From an uncultured Candidatus Melainabacteria bacterium (GTDB lineage Bacteria; Cyanobacteriota; Vampirovibrionia; Gastranaerophilales; Gastranaerophilaceae): DNA of 64,000 nt. The DNA lies in NCBI GenBank assembly GCA_934691935.1, contig CAKUTH010000002.1, forward strand, positions 310,001 through 374,000, in the 5' to 3' direction. The notes under the pieces were generated by a model, which was given only the letters and a program-made list of their open reading frames with translations, was not told where the DNA came from and ran no database searches. A program made the translations under genes and the position numbers. Of the stretch, positions 33,073 to 39,750 are shown in pieces (position 1 is the stretch's first letter; every line of letters begins with the position of its first letter).

Positions 33073-33261
33073 TTAACCGATTAATTCTTCTAACATTTTA
33101 GCTTCATTTTCAGCTTTTTTCGGATTTTTTATACCAGTACGGCGCATGTATGAACGCAAAGCCTCACGAATAAGTTCGCTTCTGGTTCTTTGTTCATTTG
33201 ATGCAACTCCGTCGATTTTGTGTAAAAAATCATCGGGCATTGTAACTAAAATTTTTGCCAT
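33073..33261 (-). CDS. Ribbon-helix-helix (CopG-type) protein
   Basis: 62 residues. The start MAKILVTMPDDFLHKIDGVA is the beta strand and first helix, and RTRSELIREALRSYMRR the second helix of the ribbon-helix-helix fold. It would bind DNA as a dimer. Such proteins are often antitoxins, but no toxin gene is adjacent; the convergent regulator gene ends 1 nt away. GTGTGAATT precedes the ATG with only a weak ribosome-binding site. Confidence 0.8.
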   Translation of the reverse strand: MAKILVTMPDDFLHKIDGVASNEQRTRSELIREALRSYMRRTGIKNPKKAENEAKMLEELIG

Positions 33262-33325
33262 AATTCACACTCCACACTAGTATGATACCATGCATTCTTT
33301 TGTTTTTCAAGCCTTTTGAAATAAG

Positions 33326-33398
33326 AGACTAAGATACTAGGGCACTAAGGCTCTAAGGAGTTTACGTAAGGAAGTAAGTCCGTAAGTAAGTTAGTAAG
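33326..33398. repeat. Mosaic repeat: four octamers, spacer, tetramer array
   Basis: AGACTAAG, ATACTAGG, GCACTAAG, GCTCTAAG (33326-33357), then GAGTTTACGTAAGG and GAAGTAAGTCCGTAAGTAAG with GTTAGTAAG to 33398. The spacer and tetramer part match the 12.6-kb copies almost base for base. A different module with TCAGAATGAC (to about 33435) follows. Confidence 0.9.
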
Positions 33399-33490
33399 AA
33401 GTTACGTAACTTTTCCCTCGCTCCTCAGAATGACAACAACCGTCAATCGTAGACCCGTTAAACGCGAGCAACCAAGCAGTTTCAGCATCT

Positions 33491-33694
33491 CTAATCAGGA
33501 ATGTATTCAAAAATTTCTTGAGAATTTTTTTGCAAAGCGTTGCATAACTTGTTTAAGGTATCAAAATCAATACCTTTAGTTTTATTATGATAAATTTTGT
33601 TGAGGGCGTTTTGGCTTATTCCTGTCAGCTTTGATAATTCAGATATTCTCATTCGCTGTTCACCTAGTATTGTGGAGAGTTTGTTTTTAATCAT
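33491..33694 (-). CDS. Small Cro/CI-type helix-turn-helix regulator
   Basis: 67 residues. The helix-turn-helix is RISELSKLTGISQNALNKIY (about residues 16-35), and DFDTLNKLCNALQKNSQEIF closes the five-helix domain, as in the YozG/XRE-like short regulators. It probably represses its own or a neighbouring gene. The target is unknown. Confidence 0.85.
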   Translation of the reverse strand: MIKNKLSTILGEQRMRISELSKLTGISQNALNKIYHNKTKGIDFDTLNKLCNALQKNSQEIFEYIPD

Positions 33695-33815
33695 GTTTTT
33701 ATTTTAACAATTTATAGCTAAAGGGTTGCGCACAACACTTATGCATGTTATAATTGTATGTATAGTTGTATAATATAGAAATATTACTTTACAAACGATT
33801 TGAGGAAAATTATTT

Positions 33816-34544
33816 ATGATGAAAAAAGCATTCACGTTGGCTGAAGTTTTAATTACTCTTGGGATTATTGGTGTTGTGGTTGCAATCACTATGCCAACTT
33901 TAATTCAACGATTTAGAGAGAAAGAAACTGTTAGTAAATTGCAAAAAGCGTACTCTGCAATTTCGCAGGCTTACGAATATGCTTTAGCAGAAAACGGTAC
34001 TCCTGATACTTGGGGCTTGGTGTCATTTTCACAAAACGACGAAACTGACGAGAAAAATATTCTGTATCATTTAAAACCATATCTAAAATTGACTGAATAT
34101 TGCGGAACAAAGCAATTTGCCTGTTGGAATAATACAAAATCAGTTACAGGTGTAACTTTTAGCCATTCCTCAGCAAAATATTATTCCAAAGCCATTTTAT
34201 CAGACGGTACTGCGATTTTAAGTCTTGTATCTAACGTTAATTGTACGGGTAGCTCAGGTGGAGTTAAGAATATCTGTGGATTAATCAGAGTAGATTTGAA
34301 TGGTAAAAAGCAACCAAATTTAATGGGGCGTGACGTTTTTTCTTTCCACGTAACAAAAGATAGAATAATACCGACAGGAACACCATTAGAAACTAAAACT
34401 CGTAATACTTCATTTGAAAATGGTTGTGTTGGTGAAGCTGAGGGCAGAGGTTGTACGGCTTGGGTTTTGTATAATGAAAACATGGATTTTTTACATTGTC
34501 CTGAAAAACTTGGTTGGGACAAGGCTAAAAGTTGTAAGCAATAA
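33816..34544 (+). CDS. Type IV pilin/type II secretion-like prepilin
   Basis: 242 residues (a second ATG follows immediately, at 33819). The prepilin signature MKKAFTLAEVLITLGIIG is complete: short basic leader, cleavage before the methylated phenylalanine, and the conserved glutamate at +5. The hydrophobic helix runs to about residue 28. The C-terminal globular part contains paired cysteines (for example YCGTKQFACWNN). It would be exported and assembled into a pilus or pseudopilus; no assembly genes are nearby. AGGAAAA is the ribosome-binding site. Confidence 0.9.
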   Translation: MMKKAFTLAEVLITLGIIGVVVAITMPTLIQRFREKETVSKLQKAYSAISQAYEYALAENGTPDTWGLVSFSQNDETDEKNILYHLKPYLKLTEYCGTKQFACWNNTKSVTGVTFSHSSAKYYSKAILSDGTAILSLVSNVNCTGSSGGVKNICGLIRVDLNGKKQPNLMGRDVFSFHVTKDRIIPTGTPLETKTRNTSFENGCVGEAEGRGCTAWVLYNENMDFLHCPEKLGWDKAKSCKQ

Positions 34545-34583
34545 GGTGACGTTAAGCTCCGAGTTCAGCATGACGAATTGTTC

Positions 34584-34643
34584 CTTCCCTTTCTAAGGGA
34601 AGGTTAGGATGGGTTTGAGATCTTTCGCTTTGCTCAAGATGAC
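34584..34643. repeat. GC-rich dispersed palindromic module, reverse copy
   Basis: CTTCCCTTTCTAAGGGAAGG (34584-34603) forms a hairpin and is followed by GGTTTGAGATCTTTCGCTTT and on to AAGATGAC. It is the reverse complement of the module at 12730-12790. A TTCAGCATGAC string at 34563 looks like a fragment of another such module. Confidence 0.8.
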
Positions 34644-34648
34644 AAATC

Positions 34649-34809
34649 TTACTTACGTAAAATCCTTAGTGCCTTAGTGCCCTAGTATCTTAGTATCCTC
34701 TTACCTACTTACGTTGTCAGTTTCGTTGTTGAGCTAGAAAGCCCAACCTACAGCTTACTTCCTTACGTAAACTCCTTAGTGCCTTAGTGCCTTAGTATCT
34801 TAGTATCTT
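34649..34809. repeat. Mosaic repeat, two copies in reverse orientation
   Basis: Copy 1: CTTACTTACG tetramers at 34649, then octamers CTTAGTGC, CTTAGTGC, CCTAGTAT, CTTAGTAT (34665-34696). Copy 2: CTTACTTCCTTACGTAAACTC from 34754 (spacer included), then CTTAGTGC, CTTAGTGC, CTTAGTAT, CTTAGTAT (34775-34806). With the palindromic module before it, this repeats the 12.6-kb composite in the opposite orientation. It fills the gap 34545-34895, where no gene is seen. Confidence 0.9.
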
Positions 34810-34895
34810 CCCACCCCACATGTATTAACCCAACAAAACAATAGATTTTATCAATTTTAAGTCTATAATTATTTTGCAAGAAAGGAGCTTTAAAA

Positions 34896-35429
34896 ATGGA
34901 AGATAACAATTATAGACACGAAGAATTCGACAATTGTTTTTTGTGTAAACATCCTGCACTAAAGCATGTTTTAGTTGGTTTGTTAGTATTTTTAGGCGCG
35001 TTTTGTGCGTTTTATGTGGTTGCAGATTGGCACTTTAAAAGAATGACTGATCCTGTGTATCAGATGAGGAAAATGGATAGAGCGATTTCACAACGTGAAA
35101 GAAATTTTGACAAAATGGCTCAAAAAGCATTTCGTCAAGAACAAAGAATGGCAAAATCATCCGCACAATTTGTTTCTATAGAAAGAATGCCTGATGCGTA
35201 TAGGTTTGTTATTGATCTTAGACCGTTTGGGGATGATGAAAAAAATGTTGAAGTCCGTACGCAAGGAAATAATTTGTCAATCAATGCTGTGGGGGAAAGA
35301 AATTCTCGTAATAAAGAAGAATTGGTTAGATACAGTCAATCGTTTGCGTTTACAGAAAATGTCAATATGGATGAAATTACAAAAGTTCGCGAAGGGCATA
35401 ATTATATAATTACAATCCCTATTGACTAA
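34896..35429 (+). CDS. Membrane-anchored small heat-shock-like (alpha-crystallin) protein
   Basis: 177 residues. A cytoplasmic N-terminus with two cysteines (FLCKHP context) and one membrane helix (residues ~25-47: HVLVGLLVFLGAFCAFYVV) precede a charged coiled-coil (residues ~50-90) and an alpha-crystallin-type domain (VIDLRPFGDDEKNVEV, NLSINAVGE, YSQSFAFTENVNMDEI, YIITIPID). The usual C-terminal IxI tail is short or absent. It could be a chaperone acting at the membrane. GAAAGGAG lies before the ATG and TATAAT at 34864-34869. Confidence 0.75.
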   Translation: MEDNNYRHEEFDNCFLCKHPALKHVLVGLLVFLGAFCAFYVVADWHFKRMTDPVYQMRKMDRAISQRERNFDKMAQKAFRQEQRMAKSSAQFVSIERMPDAYRFVIDLRPFGDDEKNVEVRTQGNNLSINAVGERNSRNKEELVRYSQSFAFTENVNMDEITKVREGHNYIITIPID

Positions 35430-35464
35430 CTATCCATTATTTATACTGATTAACCTATATTGCA

Positions 35465-35489
35465 AATGCCCTCAAGTATTGAGGGCATT
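35465..35489. terminator. Bidirectional terminator
   Basis: AATGCCCTCAA (35465-35475) pairs perfectly with TTGAGGGCATT (35479-35489) around GTA. It lies between two convergent genes and can serve both, with GCTGTTTT after it on the plus strand. Confidence 0.7.
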
Positions 35490-35511
35490 GCTGTTTTCGA
35501 GTTTTCTATGA

Positions 35512-37377
35512 TTAAAAAATTGTATGAATTTTGCCTTGGTTGTTGATTGTAATTGAATATACGTCACCATTATTAAATTCAATATTAAATCTTGGTGCTG
35601 AATAGTCACCATGACCATTGTATGAGCTTACTTCAATTTGTTGTGCTCCAATTTTTTTAACAGCCATATTTAATTCTTTTAATTTTTCTTTGTATTTTGC
35701 ACCCAAATCTTTTTTATCAATATAGCTTGGGTCAAAATTGCCATATTCATCATGGAATTCAGGTAGTACAACACGTTCAATAAATCTCAAATAAGCATGG
35801 AATGTAAAAGTTCCTTTGCTGTCTTTATGTCTATACATGTTTGTTATGTTTCTCATCAAATCTTGGTTTAAAAGATCTTTTGTCCCTGCCATGTGTAGGT
35901 AATTGAAAAGATTTTGATAAGAATTTTTGTTGCTAAAAATTTCATTAACTATATCTTTGTATTGATATAATTCTTTTTCTTCACTTTGTAGTGGTTTAAA
36001 ATTGTCGCCCGTTAAAATTTGATGAACTCTATTTAAAGTTTTAAAATTATCTTGAGTTCTGTGATATGGTAATCTTATTGTGTAATTTTCTGGATCTTTT
36101 ACATTTAATGAAGATAATTTGCCGTCTTTTTTTAATTCTATTAGTTTTTCAATACTTTTTTGGTCTATTTCAGAATTTACAAGTGAATTAAAATCAGGGA
36201 AAGAAAAACTTCTTTCTTGGAATTTGTATTTTTCCCACTCTGTAAGGGCTTTGCCTACGACTTCTTTATTAATTATCATTTTTATTAAATGTTCTTTTGC
36301 ATTTGCATCAGTATTGTTGTTTACAAGATGTGCAATGCTATATAAATACCCGCTGTATTCATCATTCAGACTTTTTAAAAATGGTTTTTTTAAGTCGTTT
36401 AATTTTTCATCATTATCAATTTCCATTAGGAAATTATCGACCTGCTTTCTTTTGAAATCACGACCTTCTTTAAAAGGTTCTGTTGTATTTTCTTTTAATA
36501 AATTTCTGTATCCAGCAACTAAATCTTTATATTTTCCAATTATCGCAAAGATTTCTGGATTAATCCCTTCTCCTGATATAATTTCATCAGTTTTTTCACT
36601 TTTTTCGGTTTCAATCACGTCGTTTGTAGTTAAAGAAGGGTTTGCAATTTCATAACTTTGGAATTTTTCAATTATTTTGTTCAAAGTTCTTTTGCTTTTG
36701 CAAGCTTGCAATTGCGCAATTAGATTTTCTGTAATTTGTTTGTTTGAAACAGTTTCATCATTTACCAAATGTGAATCTTTGTAGTTTTTACCGCAAAATT
36801 CATTATAAAGTTCATTTAATTGATTTTTTTCGCTTGTTTTTAGTCCAAATTTTTCTGTTGCAATACTAATTTCATTAGCCAAACTATTTTCTAATGGAGT
36901 TTTACGACCTTTGTGCTTTTGCAAAACAACTTCTTCGACATCTTCGTTAGAAGTTTTTTGAGTATTATCGTTTGAAATTGTAATCTCAAAAGTGTCACCG
37001 TCAGCCGTTTTTACTTTTTTGTGAATATCAACAACTTCTGTGTTGTCAAGTTTTATGTCATTTTCAGTTTTGTCGGTTGTCGGGCTGTATGATTTAGATT
37101 TATCGCCTGTTATAACCTCTGTAAGTTGTGATGCAACAGTTGCCATTAAGGCAGTTAAGGTTGAAATAAAAACACCTTTTTGTTTTGGGTCATTGAGTTG
37201 AGCCTTGATTTTTTCGGCTTGTTCTGTTCCGTTTAGTAAAGAATTTGAACCAAGCATTTCAGAAACATCACAATTCACATTAAAAGAAAATTGATTTTGT
37301 TTTTGGTTCTCTTTTGCTTTAAATGCGACTTTATTACTAACAGGTGCGCAAAATTTTTGTTGAGGTAAAATTAACAT
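35512..37377 (-). CDS. Large hypothetical protein, 621 aa, mostly helical and charged
   Basis: Not recognised. The N-terminus (MLILPQQKFCAPVSNKVAFKA) has no signal peptide; a weakly hydrophobic segment lies near residues 70-90 (GVFISTLTALMATVASQL). The rest is rich in Lys, Glu and Asn with long predicted helices, and it ends with a beta-rich tail (FNIEFNNGDVYSITINNQG). I have the impression that many proteins in Gastranaerophilales start with a similar N-terminal VAFKA/VSFKG string, which would suggest a shared sorting tag; this is recall, not a search. Monocistronic. Confidence 0.6.
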   Translation of the reverse strand: MLILPQQKFCAPVSNKVAFKAKENQKQNQFSFNVNCDVSEMLGSNSLLNGTEQAEKIKAQLNDPKQKGVFISTLTALMATVASQLTEVITGDKSKSYSPTTDKTENDIKLDNTEVVDIHKKVKTADGDTFEITISNDNTQKTSNEDVEEVVLQKHKGRKTPLENSLANEISIATEKFGLKTSEKNQLNELYNEFCGKNYKDSHLVNDETVSNKQITENLIAQLQACKSKRTLNKIIEKFQSYEIANPSLTTNDVIETEKSEKTDEIISGEGINPEIFAIIGKYKDLVAGYRNLLKENTTEPFKEGRDFKRKQVDNFLMEIDNDEKLNDLKKPFLKSLNDEYSGYLYSIAHLVNNNTDANAKEHLIKMIINKEVVGKALTEWEKYKFQERSFSFPDFNSLVNSEIDQKSIEKLIELKKDGKLSSLNVKDPENYTIRLPYHRTQDNFKTLNRVHQILTGDNFKPLQSEEKELYQYKDIVNEIFSNKNSYQNLFNYLHMAGTKDLLNQDLMRNITNMYRHKDSKGTFTFHAYLRFIERVVLPEFHDEYGNFDPSYIDKKDLGAKYKEKLKELNMAVKKIGAQQIEVSSYNGHGDYSAPRFNIEFNNGDVYSITINNQGKIHTIF

Positions 37378-37559
37378 TTCATAAATCCTTTTTTATAATC
37401 TATTCTTTAAAAACTTATAAAAATAATAATTGTTATATTGTAACAAATTATTAAAGAACGTATTAAAACACTAAAGTTTCATTCAAATGATACCGATATA
37501 AAAAATGTGGTTAGAAATAAGTGATTACCAAACAAATGGTGATAGAAAAGGAGATGTAG

Positions 37560-37691
37560 ATGTACGGATATATAGCATGGCCAGGGGCATACAGTTTTAA
37601 AGAAGAACTTGGTTTGTTCCTAGAGTATTGCAAAGAACAGATTGATGAAGTGATGAAAAAGATTGAAGAAACAGAAGACGAATTGGCATAA
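37560..37691 (+). CDS. Small ORF, 43 aa
   Basis: AAAAGGAG lies 7 nt before the ATG. The product begins MYGYIAWPGAYSFKEELGLF and continues into a charged amphipathic helix (QIDEVMKKIEETEDELA). It is followed by a small hairpin (37701-37714) and a strong terminator (37734-37763), so it looks like a complete one-gene unit. Function unknown; the acidic helix could be a protein-binding peptide. Confidence 0.55.
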   Translation: MYGYIAWPGAYSFKEELGLFLEYCKEQIDEVMKKIEETEDELA

Positions 37692-37733
37692 AAAGTCGTT
37701 GGAGCGAATGCTCCCTGTTGATTATGGATGTGT

Positions 37734-37763
37734 AAAGCAGGTAATGTATTTTACCTGCTTTTT
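37734..37763 (+). terminator. Terminator after the 43-aa ORF
   Basis: AAAGCAGGTAA (37734-37744) pairs with TTACCTGCTTT (37751-37761), followed by TTTTTG counted with the stem. A near-perfect rho-independent terminator on the plus strand. Confidence 0.8.
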
Positions 37764-37789
37764 GTTTTTATAAATTTATAAATTAAACA

Positions 37790-37821
37790 TAAAAAAAAGC
37801 CATTCTTTGCGAAGAACGGCT
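37790..37821 (-). terminator. Hairpin with U8 tract on the minus strand
   Basis: AGCCATTCTT (37798-37807) and AAGAACGGCT (37812-37821) pair around TGCG, with the single mismatch a G-U pair on the minus strand, followed by eight T there. It would end a minus-strand RNA covering 37822-37957; no gene is visible on that strand. Confidence 0.55.
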
Positions 37822-37841
37822 ACCAGACTTGGGGAGGAGGT

Positions 37842-37952
37842 ATGAAAAACAAAAGTTTTTCATATCTTATGTTCTTTGTTACGGTTTTTTTTAATAAAAA
37901 CTTTTACAATAAGGTTAAATATCCTCTAAATGGTGTAGAAGATGGAAGGTAA
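37842..37952 (+). CDS. Possible small ORF, 36 aa
   Basis: GGGGAGGAGGT directly precedes the ATG. The product starts MKNKSFSYLMFFVTVFFNKN, with a short hydrophobic core, and ends in a polar tail. The predicted minus-strand RNA ending at 37790 would cover its ribosome-binding site. No promoter is clear. It may be a third small-peptide locus with antisense control, or chance. Confidence 0.3.
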   Translation: MKNKSFSYLMFFVTVFFNKNFYNKVKYPLNGVEDGR

Positions 37953-37957
37953 GCTTA

Positions 37958-37986
37958 ATAAAAACGCCCCTAAAATCTTAGGAGCG
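37958..37986 (-). terminator. Terminator after prs
   Basis: On the minus strand CGCTCCTAA (37978-37986) pairs with TTAGGGGCG (37965-37973), with one mismatch, followed by TTTTTAT. Confidence 0.75.
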
Positions 37987-38034
37987 AAGAACATGAAGCT
38001 CTATATTAAAAATAGAGTTGGAATTAATATCTTT

Positions 38035-39048
38035 TTATTGAACCTGCATTTCTTTTTCAAAACCGAACAAAGAGCTTACAGATTCGTCATCGTGAATTCT
38101 TGCAATAGCAGAACCTAATAACGGAGCAACAGAAAGTTGTTTGATATTTGGAGGCATTTTGTCCATATCAAGCGGAATTGAGTTAGTTACGATACATTGC
38201 TTGATAGGCGCATTTGCAAGTCTTTCGATAGCTGGCCCTGAAAATACAGGATGGGCAGCGCAAACGTAAACTTCTTTTGCACCTTCTTTTATCAATAATT
38301 TAGAGGCTTCGCAAATTGTACCTGCTGTGTCTATAATATCGTCGTACATTACGCAAACTTTGTCTTTGACTTCACCGATAACGTGAGATGCGATAGCTTC
38401 GTTGTGCTTGTCGCGACGTTTGTCAATGATTGCAAGAGAGCAACCGATAGTTTTTGCGAAATGTCTTGTTCTTTGAACACCACCTGTATCAGGGCTTACT
38501 GCAACGATATCGTCAGGGTCAATGTTCAAACTTTTTATATAATTAGTCAAAATAGGTTCAGCAAAAATATGATCAACAAGAATATTGAAAAATCCTTGGA
38601 TTTGACCAGTGTGTAAATCCATTGCAAGCACTCTATCTGCACCAGCCGTAGTAAGCAGGTCAGCAACGAGTTTTGCAGTAATAGCTTCACGTCCAGAGGT
38701 TTTTCTATCTTGTCTTGCGTATCCATAATATGGAATAACTGCAGTAATAGTTTTTGCGCTAGCGCGTTTGAACGCGTCGATAATGATTAATAATTCAACC
38801 AAATTTTCATTAACAGGATTGCAAAGTGGTTGTATAATAAAAACGTCATCTCCTCTAACGCTTTCTTTAACTTGAACGTAAATTTCGCCATCGGCAAAGT
38901 TTTTAATAACCATCGGTCCAATAGATGTACCTAAATAATCCGCAATTTCTTGAGCGAGTTTAGTATTAGAGCGCCCAGCAAAAAGTTTAATATCGTGAGT
39001 TGGATTTATTGTACGTTCTAGTTGAGGGAAAGTCATTTCTGCAACCAT
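38035..39048 (-). CDS. prs: Ribose-phosphate pyrophosphokinase
   Basis: 337 residues. Conserved blocks: KLFAGRSNTKLAQEIADYLG, the ATP-binding YARQDRK, DLHTGQIQGFF, DTGGVQRTR, IDKRRD and the PRPP-binding loop VMYDDIIDTAGTI. It makes PRPP from ribose-5-phosphate and ATP for nucleotide, His and Trp synthesis. Monocistronic with its own terminator; GAAAGGAATT is the ribosome-binding site. Confidence 0.97.
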   Translation of the reverse strand: MVAEMTFPQLERTINPTHDIKLFAGRSNTKLAQEIADYLGTSIGPMVIKNFADGEIYVQVKESVRGDDVFIIQPLCNPVNENLVELLIIIDAFKRASAKTITAVIPYYGYARQDRKTSGREAITAKLVADLLTTAGADRVLAMDLHTGQIQGFFNILVDHIFAEPILTNYIKSLNIDPDDIVAVSPDTGGVQRTRHFAKTIGCSLAIIDKRRDKHNEAIASHVIGEVKDKVCVMYDDIIDTAGTICEASKLLIKEGAKEVYVCAAHPVFSGPAIERLANAPIKQCIVTNSIPLDMDKMPPNIKQLSVAPLLGSAIARIHDDESVSSLFGFEKEMQVQ

Positions 39049-39212
39049 TTGTAATTCCTTTCAGATTTCTACAGATATTATAAACATAACAAATAATAAG
39101 TTCAAGATATCTTTAAGTAATGTTATCAAAAACATAAACAAAAAAAATTTTGCGCAAAGTGCTTGATTTTAAAAAATGTTCATGATACATTTAATTTTGC
39201 TGACAAACATGC

Positions 39213-39286
<74 letters not shown>

Positions 39287-39290
39287 TATA

Positions 39291-39329
39291 AAAGAGAGGT
39301 AAGGTTTTCCTTAACCTCTCTTTTATTTT
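39291..39329 (+). terminator. Terminator after tRNA-Ile
   Basis: AAAGAGAGGTAAGG and CCTTAACCTCTCTTT form a 14-bp stem with one bulge, followed by TATTTTG. The following stretch 39330-39560 has no ORF or RNA I can support. Confidence 0.85.
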
Positions 39330-39583
39330 GTTGTAGTAGGGGGAGAACCACATTTTATGGTTTGAAGTAATGAATTTATTTACAGCCATGACGGGGTGAA
39401 TTTATTTGCTACCATGTTTTTATTATTGTTAGAAAATTTGAAAGAAATAATTTATAATATATGTAGTTTGTAAATTATTGAATAAAGCCTTTAGTGATAA
39501 ACATTAGATCTATTTTTATAAATCTTTTGATTTATTTTTGTAAAGATATTATTCCATGACTTTAAATTTTAATATATAATAGA

Positions 39584-39745
39584 AACAGAATAAGGAAAGA
39601 GGTGTGCAAATCACTCGCTGGTCCGCAACCGTAACAGTCGGAACACTTATTCTGGTTATTTAACCTCGGGACAGGAATTTGGGGATTTAGAAATAAATTA
39701 CGTAATAAGTAAACCTATTTCTGCCTTTTTAGTAAAAAAGGAGAT
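39584..39745 (+). promoter_or_regulatory. Cobalamin (B12) riboswitch upstream of nrdD
   Basis: The region AAGGAAAGAGGTGTGCAAAT, then CACTCGCTGGTCCGCAACCG and TAACAGTCGG matches the conserved core of cobalamin riboswitches (G(G/A)AA..GGTG..AA.TC..GCTG.(T/C)CCGCAACCGTAA). AGAATAAG (39586-39593) pairs with CTTATTCT (39647-39654). Downstream, CCTTTTT (39724-39730) can pair with AAAAAGG (39735-39741), which hides the AAGGAG ribosome-binding site, so control is probably translational. A TATAAT at 39575-39580 is the likely -10 box. Confidence 0.85.
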
Positions 39746-39750
39746 GTAAA

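Noticed and set aside
39330..39560. Hidden gene or RNA between tRNA-Ile and the riboswitch
   Set aside because: AT-rich, no open frame of use, and no stable hairpin except the tRNA terminator.
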